IMG/VR virus record: IMGVR_UViG_3300037189_014662
Location: 1-26,659 of that record
Source: a virus
Length of the DNA: 26,659 bases
Direction: 5' to 3' (one strand)
Shown here one piece after another: positions 6,206 to 13,066 of the stretch. Positions within the stretch are counted from its first letter, which is position 1; each line of letters begins with the position of its first letter. The notes beneath the pieces are model-generated. The model worked only from the letters and a program-made list of their open reading frames with translations. It was not told the DNA's origin and searched no databases. Made by a program: the position numbers and the translations under genes.

Positions 6206-6547
6206 GTGAGCCTAGCCGCCACAAAGATCACAAAGACAATCGTAAAGGTTGTCATAGAGGAACCAACAAAGGTTCTGGACGACACCAACGTAGTGGAACT
6301 TATTGTTGCACTCGCTGATGCCAAAGCTGCTATCAAGGCTTTGAAAGAAAAGCAGTCAGAAATTGACTCTGCTATTCGCGCACTAATGGGCGATGCCACC
6401 ATTGGAACTGTTGCTGGTGTAAAGCGCGTTGAGATCCTTGATCGCACTCGCGCCGGAATCGACAGCGACATGTTGAAGAAGGCTTTCCCTGAAGCTGCAG
6501 AAGCGTGTGCAACTGAAACTGCATACACGCAACTTCAAGCAAAGTAA
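6206..6547 (+). CDS. Coiled-coil phage protein, possible recombination accessory
   Basis: 113 residues, GTG start. Residues 25-60 (VVELIVALADAKAAIKALKEKQSEIDSAI) form a helix with heptad-like spacing. The C-terminal part has 'GVKRVEILDRTRAGIDSDMLKKAFPEAAEAC' then YTQLQAK. The 'R-x-G-(I/V)-D-x-x-x-L-K-x-x-x-P-E' tail recalls the ends of phage proteins associated with YqaJ-type recombination nucleases, but no nuclease is in the window and the resemblance is from memory. It may be a small DNA-metabolism accessory. Confidence 0.5.
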   Translation: MSLAATKITKTIVKVVIEEPTKVLDDTNVVELIVALADAKAAIKALKEKQSEIDSAIRALMGDATIGTVAGVKRVEILDRTRAGIDSDMLKKAFPEAAEACATETAYTQLQAK

Positions 6548-6560
6548 TACCAATGTCTGG

Positions 6561-6590
6561 TTGGGGCAGGGACTTCCCTCCTTGCCCCAA
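6561..6590 (+). terminator. Hairpin ending the 6206 gene, abutting the next promoter
   Basis: Perfect 8-bp stem TTGGGGCA / TGCCCCAA with an inner GGG / CCC pair. Only TTT follows before TTGACA of the next promoter begins at 6592, so it is a weak terminator or an insulating hairpin. Confidence 0.6.
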
Positions 6591-6591
6591 T

Positions 6592-6620
6592 TTGACAACA
6601 CTTTAAAAGTAGTGTACCTT
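6592..6620 (+). promoter_or_regulatory. Promoter of the MoxR operon
   Basis: TTGACA-17-TACCTT without TGTCAG. The leader contains AATGTAAGACAAAATGACAC (6624 onward), nearly repeated in front of the VWA gene at 8279-8298. Confidence 0.65.
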
Positions 6621-6668
6621 TAAGAATGTAAGACAAAATGACACAACGAAAAGGAGAAACACCCAGCC

Positions 6669-7154
6669 ATGTATCCAACCGGATTCATTACAGACCCTGA
6701 TAAAAAAGTGCAGGGATCAGCTCTATACGTAGAGATGAAAAGCAAAGTAAGAGATGATGCGTTTTACCAATTCTTTATTACACCAGATGGTGTTAATGAA
6801 GAAGGTAATTTCGTTTATGCAAAAGTATTCAAGCGCAGAGTGACAAGTGACTCGCCTAAAAAACAATGGCGCATTGCTAGTTTAAGACAAGAGCTTATTG
6901 TGGATTTGCCGGAGTACGCTGACATTGAATCAGTGAAAGACAGCCACAACACTAAGCGCTTCGATCCTATTGAAGCAACGTTGCACAGACTAATGAGTCA
7001 ATACACATTAGTAGGCAAACCATTCTTTGTAGAAGTATCAAAGAAGGATTTGTCAGACGTTGGTATCCATAAGACACCAATCAAAGTTGTCTATCGAATT
7101 GGGCAGACTCGCAAAGCACTTGGCTTTGCCGAGATGTTTGAAGAAGCTAAGTAA
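6669..7154 (+). CDS. Unknown protein preceding the MoxR ATPase
   Basis: 161 residues, ATG after AAAGGAG with a spacer of about 12 bases. It is a mixed alpha/beta sequence with an early Tyr/Phe-rich strand region (GSALYVEMKSKVRDD, YQFFITPDG) and a C-terminal VKVVYRIGQTRKALGFAEMF. No catalytic motif is visible. It is the first gene of a unit with the MoxR ATPase ten bases downstream, and its promoter shares leader sequence with the VWA gene, so a role with the ATPase (substrate, adaptor or inhibitor) is plausible but not shown. Confidence 0.6.
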   Translation: MYPTGFITDPDKKVQGSALYVEMKSKVRDDAFYQFFITPDGVNEEGNFVYAKVFKRRVTSDSPKKQWRIASLRQELIVDLPEYADIESVKDSHNTKRFDPIEATLHRLMSQYTLVGKPFFVEVSKKDLSDVGIHKTPIKVVYRIGQTRKALGFAEMFEEAK

Positions 7155-7163
7155 GGGATAAAA

Positions 7164-8198
7164 ATGAATAAACATCTTTTAGAAAAATACAACGAACTAG
7201 ATCCACAAATTCTAGATTCGCTTAACGAATTTATTCGTCAAGCCACAGATGAAACAGCTTCTATGCGTGTCAACGCACAGGTGCTACCACAGGGTCGCTA
7301 CACAGAACGCGCACCTCGAGGAGCAAAGGTTGCTAAGATTCCGGCTGTGATTCCTACTGGACCTGTATTCGCCGAGGAAGATACAATCTTTACTCGACCT
7401 AATGGCGACAAGTATCACGCGAGAGCTTGGGGCGAGCATCAAGATGTTGCCACTCTTCGCAAGGCGCGTGAAGCAACAGCACTTGTTCAGTCAGGAACTC
7501 CTGGCTCGCCAATGTTCGCGTTGCTTTATGGCGCACCGGGAACTGGTAAGACTGCATTAGTCGAAGCAGCTTTTACAGATGTCTACACAGTCATGGGAAC
7601 TGGCGACACCGAAGTTTCCGACTTCATTGGTGGCTACATCCAAACTCCTGCTGGTGGCTTCGAGTGGATTGATGGTCCACTTATCAGAGCAGCTGAAGAA
7701 GGCGCAGTCTTGTTCATTGACGAAATTGGTTTGATTGATCCTAAGGTTCTCTCAATCGTGTATGGCGCAATGGATGGTCGCAAGGAAATTGTTGTGACTG
7801 CTAACCCAGAGCGCGGTGCAGTAGCAATTAAAGAAGGCTTCTATGTTGCTTCTGCTACTAACCCAAATGCACCGGGTGTTCGACTTTCCGAAGCACTTCT
7901 ATCTCGTTTCGCAATTCAAGCAGAGATGGCAACTGACTGGGGACTGGCTCGCACCTTAGGTGTACCAACCACAATGGTTACTGTCGCTCAAAACTTGGAC
8001 AAGAAACAAGCATCAGGTGAAGTTTCGTGGGCACCACAAATGCGCGAACTCCTAGCCTTCCGGGACATTGCAAATGTCTTTGGTAACTCGTTCGCAATAG
8101 CAAACCTTCTCGCCGCCTCACCAGAGATGGATCGTCCAGTAGTTTCGGATGTTCTCTCTCGAGTGTTTGGCGCGGAGTGCAAGCCAGCAAGAATCTAA
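7164..8198 (+). CDS. MoxR-type AAA+ ATPase
   Basis: 344 residues. Walker A GAPGTGKT at 123-130, Walker B VLFIDEIG with D186 E187, a sensor-1 Asn in ASATNPN (233) and an Arg-finger candidate in SEALLSRF (R248) are all present, in the order expected for MoxR/RavA/CbbQ ATPases. The N-terminal 90 residues are not part of the AAA+ core. MoxR ATPases form hexamers that remodel proteins together with a VWA-domain partner carrying a MIDAS site, and exactly such a gene follows at 8314. Upstream is a 161-residue unknown. The ATG lies after AAGGGAT. The pair is the largest non-structural block in the window. Confidence 0.9.
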   Translation: MNKHLLEKYNELDPQILDSLNEFIRQATDETASMRVNAQVLPQGRYTERAPRGAKVAKIPAVIPTGPVFAEEDTIFTRPNGDKYHARAWGEHQDVATLRKAREATALVQSGTPGSPMFALLYGAPGTGKTALVEAAFTDVYTVMGTGDTEVSDFIGGYIQTPAGGFEWIDGPLIRAAEEGAVLFIDEIGLIDPKVLSIVYGAMDGRKEIVVTANPERGAVAIKEGFYVASATNPNAPGVRLSEALLSRFAIQAEMATDWGLARTLGVPTTMVTVAQNLDKKQASGEVSWAPQMRELLAFRDIANVFGNSFAIANLLAASPEMDRPVVSDVLSRVFGAECKPARI

Positions 8199-8254
8199 TT
8201 CTTGCTCGGGGTGGGGAGTCTGTATTGGGTGTTCAGACTCTCCACTTTCCCCCG
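8186..8254 (+). promoter_or_regulatory. Two hairpins between the MoxR and VWA genes
   Basis: The first is a perfect 9-bp stem AGCAAGAAT / ATTCTTGCT (8186-8206) that includes the MoxR stop codon in its arm/loop. The second is a long GC-rich hairpin, core GAGTCTG / CAGACTC extended by GGG/TCC and CGGGG/CCCCG (8207-8254). There is little U-run, so attenuation or partial termination is likelier than full termination. Confidence 0.6.
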
Positions 8255-8256
8255 AT

Positions 8257-8281
8257 TTGACAAGTATGATACTCTTATAAT
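8257..8281 (+). promoter_or_regulatory. Probable promoter of the VWA gene
   Basis: TTGACA (8257-8262) and consensus TATAAT (8276-8281), but only 13 bases apart, so the -10 box may work with another -35 or with an activator. The downstream leader AATGTAAGACCAAATGACAC (8279-8298) nearly repeats that of the 6592 promoter. Confidence 0.5.
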
Positions 8282-8313
8282 GTAAGACCAAATGACACAA
8301 CAAAGGACAAAAA

Positions 8314-10074
8314 ATGACACACTTTAATCCAGAAGACAAAGAGAGTGGCGCAAGCCACCCAGCGTGGTTACGCGTTGGAGCTGACGTTGGAACGTTAGTA
8401 AATTTAATTGCTCGTAGAAATGATTTAGTTGGCTTGGCCGGCCCGAACGCTGGCTCTGGCTCACCTGCTTGTTTCAAGCCAGCAATCGCAGAAGTAGAAG
8501 TAAACACAGACATTGCTTTCGGCGTTGGCGTAACTCCGGAGATGGTTGGCGACCTTTGCCTACGCGAAACTGAATACGAGTTTCCAAAAGCAATAGGTGC
8601 AATCGCACACGAAGCTTTTCACGCACGGTTCTCACAGTGGAGTCTTGCGGATGCTCAAGCAGAACTAAAAGAAGATGAATACACAGCGTTGGTACTTCTC
8701 GAAGAGTCGCGCATTGAAGCACAAGGCATACTTGCCGAACCTCGCTACCGAGTGTTCCTACGTTCTAGCGCATTAGAGATTGCTCTCGCGGACATAGAAA
8801 ACTTTGAGGGTAGTTCCGTACAGCAACTAGCTCAACTCGTTGGACTGGTTCACGGTCGGGTTATCGCTGGCGTGCTGGAAATGGATGAAGTCGAAGAAGT
8901 TTTAGATTTAGTTGAGTCCGGTCTAGGAATTGATGTTGTAGAAAAGCTCTCGACAATCCTGCGCAAGTTTCAAGCGCATGACAATCATTCAAACATAAGT
9001 GATCTCTATCCCCTTGCTGTCGAGTGGGTAAAAATCCTTCGCGAACTTGCGGAAGAGCGAGGCGAGATTCCAACTGAAAATCAAATGAAAATGATGCGCG
9101 AGATTGTGCAAAAACTTTCCGAGGCTAATGATGGCGTGGGGGTAAAAAACTATACCGACCTCGAGGATCAAAGAGAGTCAGAAGATTGGAAAGCTGAGGT
9201 CAATGACCGAGCAGAAAAGTCTAAAGAGGTTCGCGAACACGAAAAGATTGCAAGTGAAGTGTTCGGGCGTGGCACAGGGCCAGGCAGTGCAGGTACCCGT
9301 AGTTCTTTAATCGAGCATCGTAAGCCAACCGGTGAGGAACGGTCAGCTGCCGTTTTGATTGCACGGCTACTCGAGAAAGCAAAGTACCGTGAGCGCGACA
9401 TAACGGAAGTGGCGAGCATACTTCCTCCCGGTCGGCTTCGTACAAAAGCTCTGGTGCAACAGGCAGCTCTCCGCGACAAAGGTATTCACAAACAGGTCGA
9501 GGCGTTCCGCAAAAACAAGCGGACTCATACCGAGGATCCAACACTTACGGTCGGCGTGATGGTGGACATCTCTGGCTCTATGAATAGCGCGATGCGACCG
9601 ATGGCGACAACGGCGTGGGTTATGTCAGAAGCGGTTAGGCGAGTGCAAGGTAAATGCGCGATGGTTTACTACGGCTCGGATGTATTCTCTACTCTCAAGG
9701 TCGGTCAGCACTTAGACGAGGTAGCGGTCTACTCTGCCCCAGACGGTACTGAAAAGTTTGACAAGGCGTTCAAGGCTCTAAACGGTTCGCTAAACCTGCT
9801 TGACGGTTCCGGCGCACGGCTACTGGTCGTAGTGTCAGACGGCGAGTATACGCACGACGAAGCTCGGGCAGCTCGTAAGTGGGTGTCGCAGTGTGAAACG
9901 GCTGGCGTGGCGGTATTATGGTTACCGTTCGATAGTGGCAGATCAGCACAAGCCTTGCTTCGTGAAGCGTCCGTCGGTATCGTTCCCGGAACTATGGATC
10001 CTGCTAAAACGGCAAGTGAAATCGGTTCTATGGCAGCAAAGCTTCTAACCAAAATCGGTAAGCGAAATGCCTAG
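8314..10074 (+). CDS. VWA-domain protein with HExxH metallopeptidase-like region (MoxR partner)
   Basis: 586 residues, ATG after AAAGGA. Residues 99-103 are HEAFH, a zinc HExxH motif, followed about 27 residues later by LLEESRIEAQG (E130-E135), which supplies candidate third ligands. This arrangement is like the CobT/DUF2201-type 'metallopeptidase plus VWA' proteins. The middle (about 245-400) is charged and helical. The C-terminal VWA domain starts with MVDISGSM, giving the MIDAS D418-x-S420-x-S422, and contains a later VVVSDGEYT strand. With the MoxR ATPase upstream it should form a MoxR-VWA remodelling complex; whether the HExxH is an active protease is unknown. The VWA half looks richer in G+C and CG dinucleotides than the N-terminal half. 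Confidence 0.85.
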   Translation: MTHFNPEDKESGASHPAWLRVGADVGTLVNLIARRNDLVGLAGPNAGSGSPACFKPAIAEVEVNTDIAFGVGVTPEMVGDLCLRETEYEFPKAIGAIAHEAFHARFSQWSLADAQAELKEDEYTALVLLEESRIEAQGILAEPRYRVFLRSSALEIALADIENFEGSSVQQLAQLVGLVHGRVIAGVLEMDEVEEVLDLVESGLGIDVVEKLSTILRKFQAHDNHSNISDLYPLAVEWVKILRELAEERGEIPTENQMKMMREIVQKLSEANDGVGVKNYTDLEDQRESEDWKAEVNDRAEKSKEVREHEKIASEVFGRGTGPGSAGTRSSLIEHRKPTGEERSAAVLIARLLEKAKYRERDITEVASILPPGRLRTKALVQQAALRDKGIHKQVEAFRKNKRTHTEDPTLTVGVMVDISGSMNSAMRPMATTAWVMSEAVRRVQGKCAMVYYGSDVFSTLKVGQHLDEVAVYSAPDGTEKFDKAFKALNGSLNLLDGSGARLLVVVSDGEYTHDEARAARKWVSQCETAGVAVLWLPFDSGRSAQALLREASVGIVPGTMDPAKTASEIGSMAAKLLTKIGKRNA

Positions 10075-10093
10075 TACGATAACTAAATAAGCC

Positions 10094-10141
10094 CTTGTCG
10101 GGGGGTATCGTCCTTCCAGCGTGTGTCAGCCTTCCGACAAG
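10094..10141 (+). other. Structured intergenic element
   Basis: An 8-bp stem CTTGTCGG / CCGACAAG closes a loop of about 33 bases just downstream of the VWA gene and before its terminator. It may be part of the 3' untranslated region. Confidence 0.4.
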
Positions 10142-10150
10142 TATTTAACG

Positions 10151-10199
10151 GAGAACGCTCACATCAAAAAACGGTGTGGGCGTTCTCTTATTTCTATTA
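10151..10199 (+). terminator. Strong intrinsic terminator of the VWA gene
   Basis: GAGAACGC-t-CACA / TGTG-g-GCGTTCTC stem (10151-10187) followed by TTATTTCTATT. Confidence 0.85.
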
Positions 10200-10201
10200 A
10201 C

Positions 10202-10230
10202 TTGAAATTGTCAGGCCAGGATGCTACAAT
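10202..10230 (+). promoter_or_regulatory. TGTCAG-class promoter with leader hairpin
   Basis: TTGAAA, T, TGTCAG, ten bases ending TGC, TACAAT. The leader hairpin at 10243-10261 has stem GTTAGTA / TACTAAC and loop AGGGA, followed by AAAAGGAG. Confidence 0.85.
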
Positions 10231-10281
10231 AAGTTTATAAAGGTTAGTAAGGGATACTAACTGGAAAAGGAGAACTAAACC

Positions 10282-10452
10282 GTGAAGGTTTACAACATTA
10301 ACTGGGTTGATGAAGATGACAACTACAACGAGGGAACTGCACTTTTCGCCACTCGTGAACTAGCAGAGTCGTATGTAAAAGATACGCTCGAACCAGAGGA
10401 TAGCGACAACGCTTACTCCGTAGGCGAGTTAGTCGTGGTTACGAAACTCTAA
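10282..10452 (+). CDS. Small acidic protein, unknown
   Basis: 56 residues from a GTG start: MKVYNINWVDEDDNYNEGTA, then a helix with RELAESYVKDTLEPED and a final strand ELVVVTKL. The strand-helix-strand plan and acidity resemble other tiny proteins in the region. It is a complete single-gene unit between a TGTCAG-class promoter with a leader hairpin and a terminator, which is the best reason to call it a gene. No family is recognised. Confidence 0.6.
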   Translation: MKVYNINWVDEDDNYNEGTALFATRELAESYVKDTLEPEDSDNAYSVGELVVVTKL

Positions 10453-10469
10453 CCAATTCCATAAAGAAG

Positions 10470-10495
10470 CCCGCACTCGGTGCGGGTTTTCTTTT
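10470..10495 (+). terminator. Intrinsic terminator
   Basis: CCCGCAC / GTGCGGG stem with loop TCG, then TTTTCTTTT. Confidence 0.9.
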
Positions 10496-10613
10496 GCCTA
10501 AAGTCCGAGGTAAAAATTACAGCTGAACTTTGAGGTAAAAATTTCCTTATTATTTTTTAATAGCCGGCTGCCGGATAGTTCCCGCGTCGAGGAAAATTAT
10601 TTTTGAAATGGGC
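10496..10613. repeat. Spacer with two GAGGTAAAAA motifs
   Basis: GAGGTAAAAAT occurs at 10507 and 10532, 25 bases apart, with CAGCTG between them. The 21 bases from 10505 are identical to those from 16020. GCCGGC/CCGG sites and AT-rich runs follow. No gene. Confidence 0.65.
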
Positions 10614-10643
10614 TTGACAAATGTCAGCCCTATGCCTTATTAT
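10614..10643 (+). promoter_or_regulatory. TGTCAG-class promoter
   Basis: TTGACA-AA-TGTCAG, ten bases, TATTAT. A short leader hairpin AGCG / CGCT with an all-A loop lies at 10652-10664, then AGAAAGGGA. Confidence 0.8.
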
Positions 10644-10685
10644 CATTATAGAGCGAAAAACGCTTTACCTAAGAAAGGGAACACA

Positions 10686-11159
10686 ATGGGACTAGATCAG
10701 TACCTATACGCTAACGCTTATCTATCAGGCGGCAGTTGGCAAAAAGAAGCAGAGCAAAAAGCTTTTGCGAAAGTGGCGGAAGCTTTGGAAGTAGACGGTT
10801 TCATCTGCGAGGAGTATCCGTCAATTACGGTCAATGTAAAAGTTGGCTACTGGCGCAAGGCAAACCAAATCCATAACTGGTTTGTGAACGAAGTTCAAGA
10901 CGGCGAGGATAACTGTAAAGAGTATTATGTTCCTCGCGAAAAGTTAGAGGAGTTGCTACAAGTCTGTAAAGACGTAAAGGCAAGCAAACACCCTGACGTA
11001 GTGAACGACTTGCTACCACCGGCACAAGGTTTCTTTTTCGGAAACTACGACATTGACGAGTGGTACTGGGAACAGATTGACGACACCATCGAGCAACTGC
11101 AACACGTACTCGCAACAGTTCCAGAGAACTACAACTTTGCATACCAAAGTTCGTGGTAG
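10686..11159 (+). CDS. Conserved phage 'MGLDxYLY' family protein
   Basis: 157 residues starting MGLDQYLYANAYLSGG; an in-frame ATG at 10608 would lie upstream of the promoter, so 10686 is used. The diagnostic stretch is GYWRKANQIHNWFV then VQDGEDNCKEYYVPREKL, and later LPPAQGFFFGNYDIDEWYWE. This combination (MGLDMYL start, YWRKANxIHxWFV, QDGxDxCxxYxV, FFFGxxxYDExY) is a widespread phage family of unknown function. It is sometimes labelled 'phosphoglycerate kinase' in databases, without support in the sequence. Single-gene unit behind a TGTCAG-class promoter. Confidence 0.85.
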   Translation: MGLDQYLYANAYLSGGSWQKEAEQKAFAKVAEALEVDGFICEEYPSITVNVKVGYWRKANQIHNWFVNEVQDGEDNCKEYYVPREKLEELLQVCKDVKASKHPDVVNDLLPPAQGFFFGNYDIDEWYWEQIDDTIEQLQHVLATVPENYNFAYQSSW

Positions 11160-11287
11160 AAATCGCATAGGGGCGCATAAGAGAGGGGGCGGAGAAATCT
11201 GCCCCTTCTCCAGCTTTCCGGCGGGTTTAGTTCGGAGGTAAAAAAATCGGCTAAGTACCGGATCTCCGGCGCGGTCGAGTAGCCTAC
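11160..11287. repeat. Spacer with GAGGTAAAAA
   Basis: A GGGGC/GCCCC hairpin near 11185-11206 lacks a strong T-run and may be a weak terminator. GAGGTAAAAA lies at 11235-11244, followed by CCGG-containing sequence. No gene. Confidence 0.55.
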
Positions 11288-11317
11288 TTGACAAATGTCA
11301 GAGGCTAGGTGTATGAT
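11288..11317 (+). promoter_or_regulatory. TGTCAG-class promoter
   Basis: TTGACA-AA-TGTCAG, ten bases, TATGAT. Transcription should start near 11324, just before the long hairpin at 11326. Confidence 0.85.
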
Positions 11318-11325
11318 GAGTTTAT

Positions 11326-11406
11326 GAAAGAGCGGCAGTCTGAACCGCGTACCGAAAGGGCGTGTCGGACGAAGCGCAAGCGGTCAGGAGTCCCTGCCAC
11401 TCTTTC
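11326..11406 (+). ncRNA. Long structured 5' leader (81-base stem-loop)
   Basis: Three nested stems can be drawn. The outer one is 11326-11338 with 11394-11406 (12 pairs, one C-A mismatch). The middle one is CTGAACCGC with GCGGTCAG (8 pairs, one bulge). The inner one is GTaCCGA with TCGGAC (6 pairs, one bulge). The terminal loop is AAGGGCGTG, again starting with AAGGG. It begins almost at the predicted transcription start and ends 33 bases before the ATG, so it is a leader structure of the 11440 gene and a possible cis-regulatory RNA. Confidence 0.6.
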
Positions 11407-11439
11407 TCAAAAACTAACCAAGGGATACAGAGGGAAAAA

Positions 11440-11745
11440 ATGGAACTAACTATGAATGACTGGGAAGCAATCTACAAGCCGATCAGCAATCACTTAGACG
11501 ACAATGCGTCATTCCAAGATGAACACGGCGTGGGCATTATGTTTGAAACTTACGGCGTTGAGGTTGAGTGGGTTAAAGCGCAACCTAACGAAAACGTATG
11601 GACATACATGGACGGCGACGAGGGGACTTGGCTAACTGCTGGGTATCACGTTGTTAATCGCATTGGCTACCTTGTGACTGAAGTACCTTGGGAAAACCAA
11701 GACACGGTGGTTAGCGTAAGTAGCGACTCGGACGAGGAGAACTAA
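11440..11745 (+). CDS. Acidic small protein, unknown
   Basis: 101 residues. The ATG at 11440 follows AGAGGGA; an in-frame GTG at 11362 would fall inside the structured leader and is not used. The product is acidic and beta-rich (GVGIMFETYGVEVEWVKA, GYLVTEVPWEN) with a Ser/Asp/Glu tail (SVSSDSDEEN). No family is recognised. The stop overlaps the next ATG (TAATG), so the two genes are coupled, and they share the long leader hairpin. Confidence 0.65.
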   Translation: MELTMNDWEAIYKPISNHLDDNASFQDEHGVGIMFETYGVEVEWVKAQPNENVWTYMDGDEGTWLTAGYHVVNRIGYLVTEVPWENQDTVVSVSSDSDEEN

Positions 11746-12119
11746 TGAGTAGCGATGAAGTAGAAGTTACATACCTGATTGAACTTAATCCGGAACAGAC
11801 AGAATCGGCGTTTTATTGCTGGGGAAGTGGGTTTGAACCGCTTGCCAAGGTAAAAAAGGGGGATCGAACTTTTTATGTCGGATCAAGTGGCGAAATGCGT
11901 ATTAACCTAAGCACCGGAAATGTTATTCGCTATACAAGCGACTTACTTGAAGCCGGCATTGACACGGACGAAAAGCTTTCCGAACTAGAGAAAAGACTCG
12001 AATGGGTCAATAACAACTGGTTTGAGATTTACGAAGAAGGCGCGGACGGAGATTGGTGGGAAGTTTGCGACACCCTCGAAGAAGGAATTGAAGCCGCGCG
12101 ACACGCGCTAGACACCTAA
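11745..12119 (+). CDS. Acidic small protein, unknown
   Basis: 124 residues, ATG overlapping the previous stop, with GAGGAG upstream. The sequence opens with EVEVTYLIELNPEQT and includes a helix rich in Lys/Glu (DTDEKLSELEKRLEWVNNNW), then an acidic Trp-containing block DGDWWEVCDTLEEGIEAARH. An AAGGTAAAAA variant lies in the coding sequence at 11847. No family is recognised. Second gene of the 11440-12119 unit. Confidence 0.65.
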   Translation: MSSDEVEVTYLIELNPEQTESAFYCWGSGFEPLAKVKKGDRTFYVGSSGEMRINLSTGNVIRYTSDLLEAGIDTDEKLSELEKRLEWVNNNWFEIYEEGADGDWWEVCDTLEEGIEAARHALDT

Positions 12120-12149
12120 TTGACAAATGTCAGTTAGTGATGTTACACT
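12120..12149 (+). promoter_or_regulatory. TGTCAG-class promoter
   Basis: TTGACA-AA-TGTCAG, ten bases ending TGT, TACACT. It begins at the base after the stop codon of the upstream gene. No clear leader hairpin here. Confidence 0.8.
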
Positions 12150-12179
12150 TTCAGTAACGCTTAGAAAAAGGAGAAAACA

Positions 12180-12512
12180 ATGAGCGCACTAACAGTAAGC
12201 GGAGAGAAGTTCCGTTACGAAACAGACAACGAGCATTTCTGCGCAGGAAGTTCACTACGCGGTTATGTAAAGACCACCTACTACAACTTGGTGGAGAAGT
12301 TCGGAGAGCCAACTCAATACGGTGAGGGCGACAAAGTTACCGTTGAGTGGACTATCGAGTTTATGAACGAGGAAACTTATGAACTCAAGTATGCGACTAT
12401 CTACGACTGGAAACAGTACGAAGAAGGTACGCCATACGATTTATACGACTGGCACATTGGCGGTTACTCGCACGACGTAGTTGAACTAATCAACGCAGTA
12501 ATGGGGGCGTAA
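12180..12512 (+). CDS. Conserved phage protein of unknown function
   Basis: 110 residues. 'GSSLRGYVKTTYYNLVEKFGEP' followed by 'KVTVEWTIEFMNEETYELKYATIYDWKQY' and 'YDWHIGGYS' matches a common phage family with the pattern S-x-x-G-Y-(V/I), L-x-x-x-FGEP, (A/V)EWxIEF, ATIYDWK and WH(I/V)GG. From memory the function is not known. The ATG follows AAAGGAG. It starts a three-gene run, 12180-12968. Confidence 0.8.
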   Translation: MSALTVSGEKFRYETDNEHFCAGSSLRGYVKTTYYNLVEKFGEPTQYGEGDKVTVEWTIEFMNEETYELKYATIYDWKQYEEGTPYDLYDWHIGGYSHDVVELINAVMGA

Positions 12513-12514
12513 TC

Positions 12515-12733
12515 ATGCAACATCACTTTATAGTTTATTTCAACACGCTAACAAACGAGTGGGTTGTGGAGTCGAACGTTGACTCCTTCCTAAATGACGG
12601 AACTGTCTGGAACGACAGCACTACCGAGTGGGTACACGCGATTGACGACAACGACACCTACGCAAAAGACGAAGAACTCTACGACACGCTAAACGCGGTG
12701 TTGAGAAACCTAAACGAAGGGAAGGCGATCTAA
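12515..12733 (+). CDS. Small acidic protein, unknown
   Basis: 72 residues two bases after the previous stop. It begins MQHHFIVYFNTLTNEWVVES (two strands) and continues with an Asp/Asn-rich region and a helix (YDTLNAVLRNLNEGKAI). The strand-strand-helix plan with an acidic middle is like several neighbours. No family is recognised; translation is probably coupled. Confidence 0.55.
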   Translation: MQHHFIVYFNTLTNEWVVESNVDSFLNDGTVWNDSTTEWVHAIDDNDTYAKDEELYDTLNAVLRNLNEGKAI

Positions 12734-12734
12734 A

Positions 12735-12968
12735 ATGAGCGAGGTAAAAATTATGCCGGAAAAAATTAACGTGATAAAGGTTGTCACTTATGACTTTCAA
12801 AAAATCTCGGATGACATGTTCGAGGCGACCGGTCTTCGGCCAATCCACGTTGCCGAAGCTGTGGACTGGATCGAACCTTGGGTGCTAGAAGATTTCGGTT
12901 GCGGTTATGGCCATGAGCCAGCTTTACGCGACCTAATCTTTCAAGACGAGAACGGTGAAGATCTCTAA
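12735..12968 (+). CDS. Small acidic protein, unknown; ambiguous start
   Basis: 77 residues from the ATG at 12735. GAGGTAAAAA at 12741-12750 lies just after this start and is followed, two bases on, by a second in-frame ATG (12753), so the motif could act as ribosome site for a 71-residue form. The product has a Trp-rich acidic middle (AEAVDWIEPWVLEDFGCGYG) and an acidic end. No family is recognised. Last gene of the 12180-12968 unit. Confidence 0.55.
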   Translation: MSEVKIMPEKINVIKVVTYDFQKISDDMFEATGLRPIHVAEAVDWIEPWVLEDFGCGYGHEPALRDLIFQDENGEDL

Positions 12969-12976
12969 AAACTTAA

Positions 12977-13034
12977 TCAGGTCTTGCACTAGGTAAGACT
13001 GTCCCAACTGGAGTGCGGTGCGGGACTCGCCTGA
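12977..13034 (+). other. Cloverleaf-like RNA element
   Basis: TCAG / CTGA closes two adjacent hairpins, GTCTT / AAGAC (12981-12999) and GTCCC / GGGAC (13001-13026). No U-run follows; A-rich sequence and GAGGTAAAAA at 13042 come next. It lies in the leader of the 13067 gene or the trailer of the 12735 gene. Confidence 0.4.
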
Positions 13035-13066
13035 AAATTTGGAGGTAAAAATTTCAAGGAGGCAGT

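Noticed and set aside
8118-8513. Long reading frames on the minus strand opposite the MoxR and VWA genes (for example 8118-8513, 9168-9544, 9729-10052)
   Set aside because: They lie antisense to clearly functional coding sequence, have no ribosome site or promoter, and their composition reflects the codon use of the plus-strand genes.
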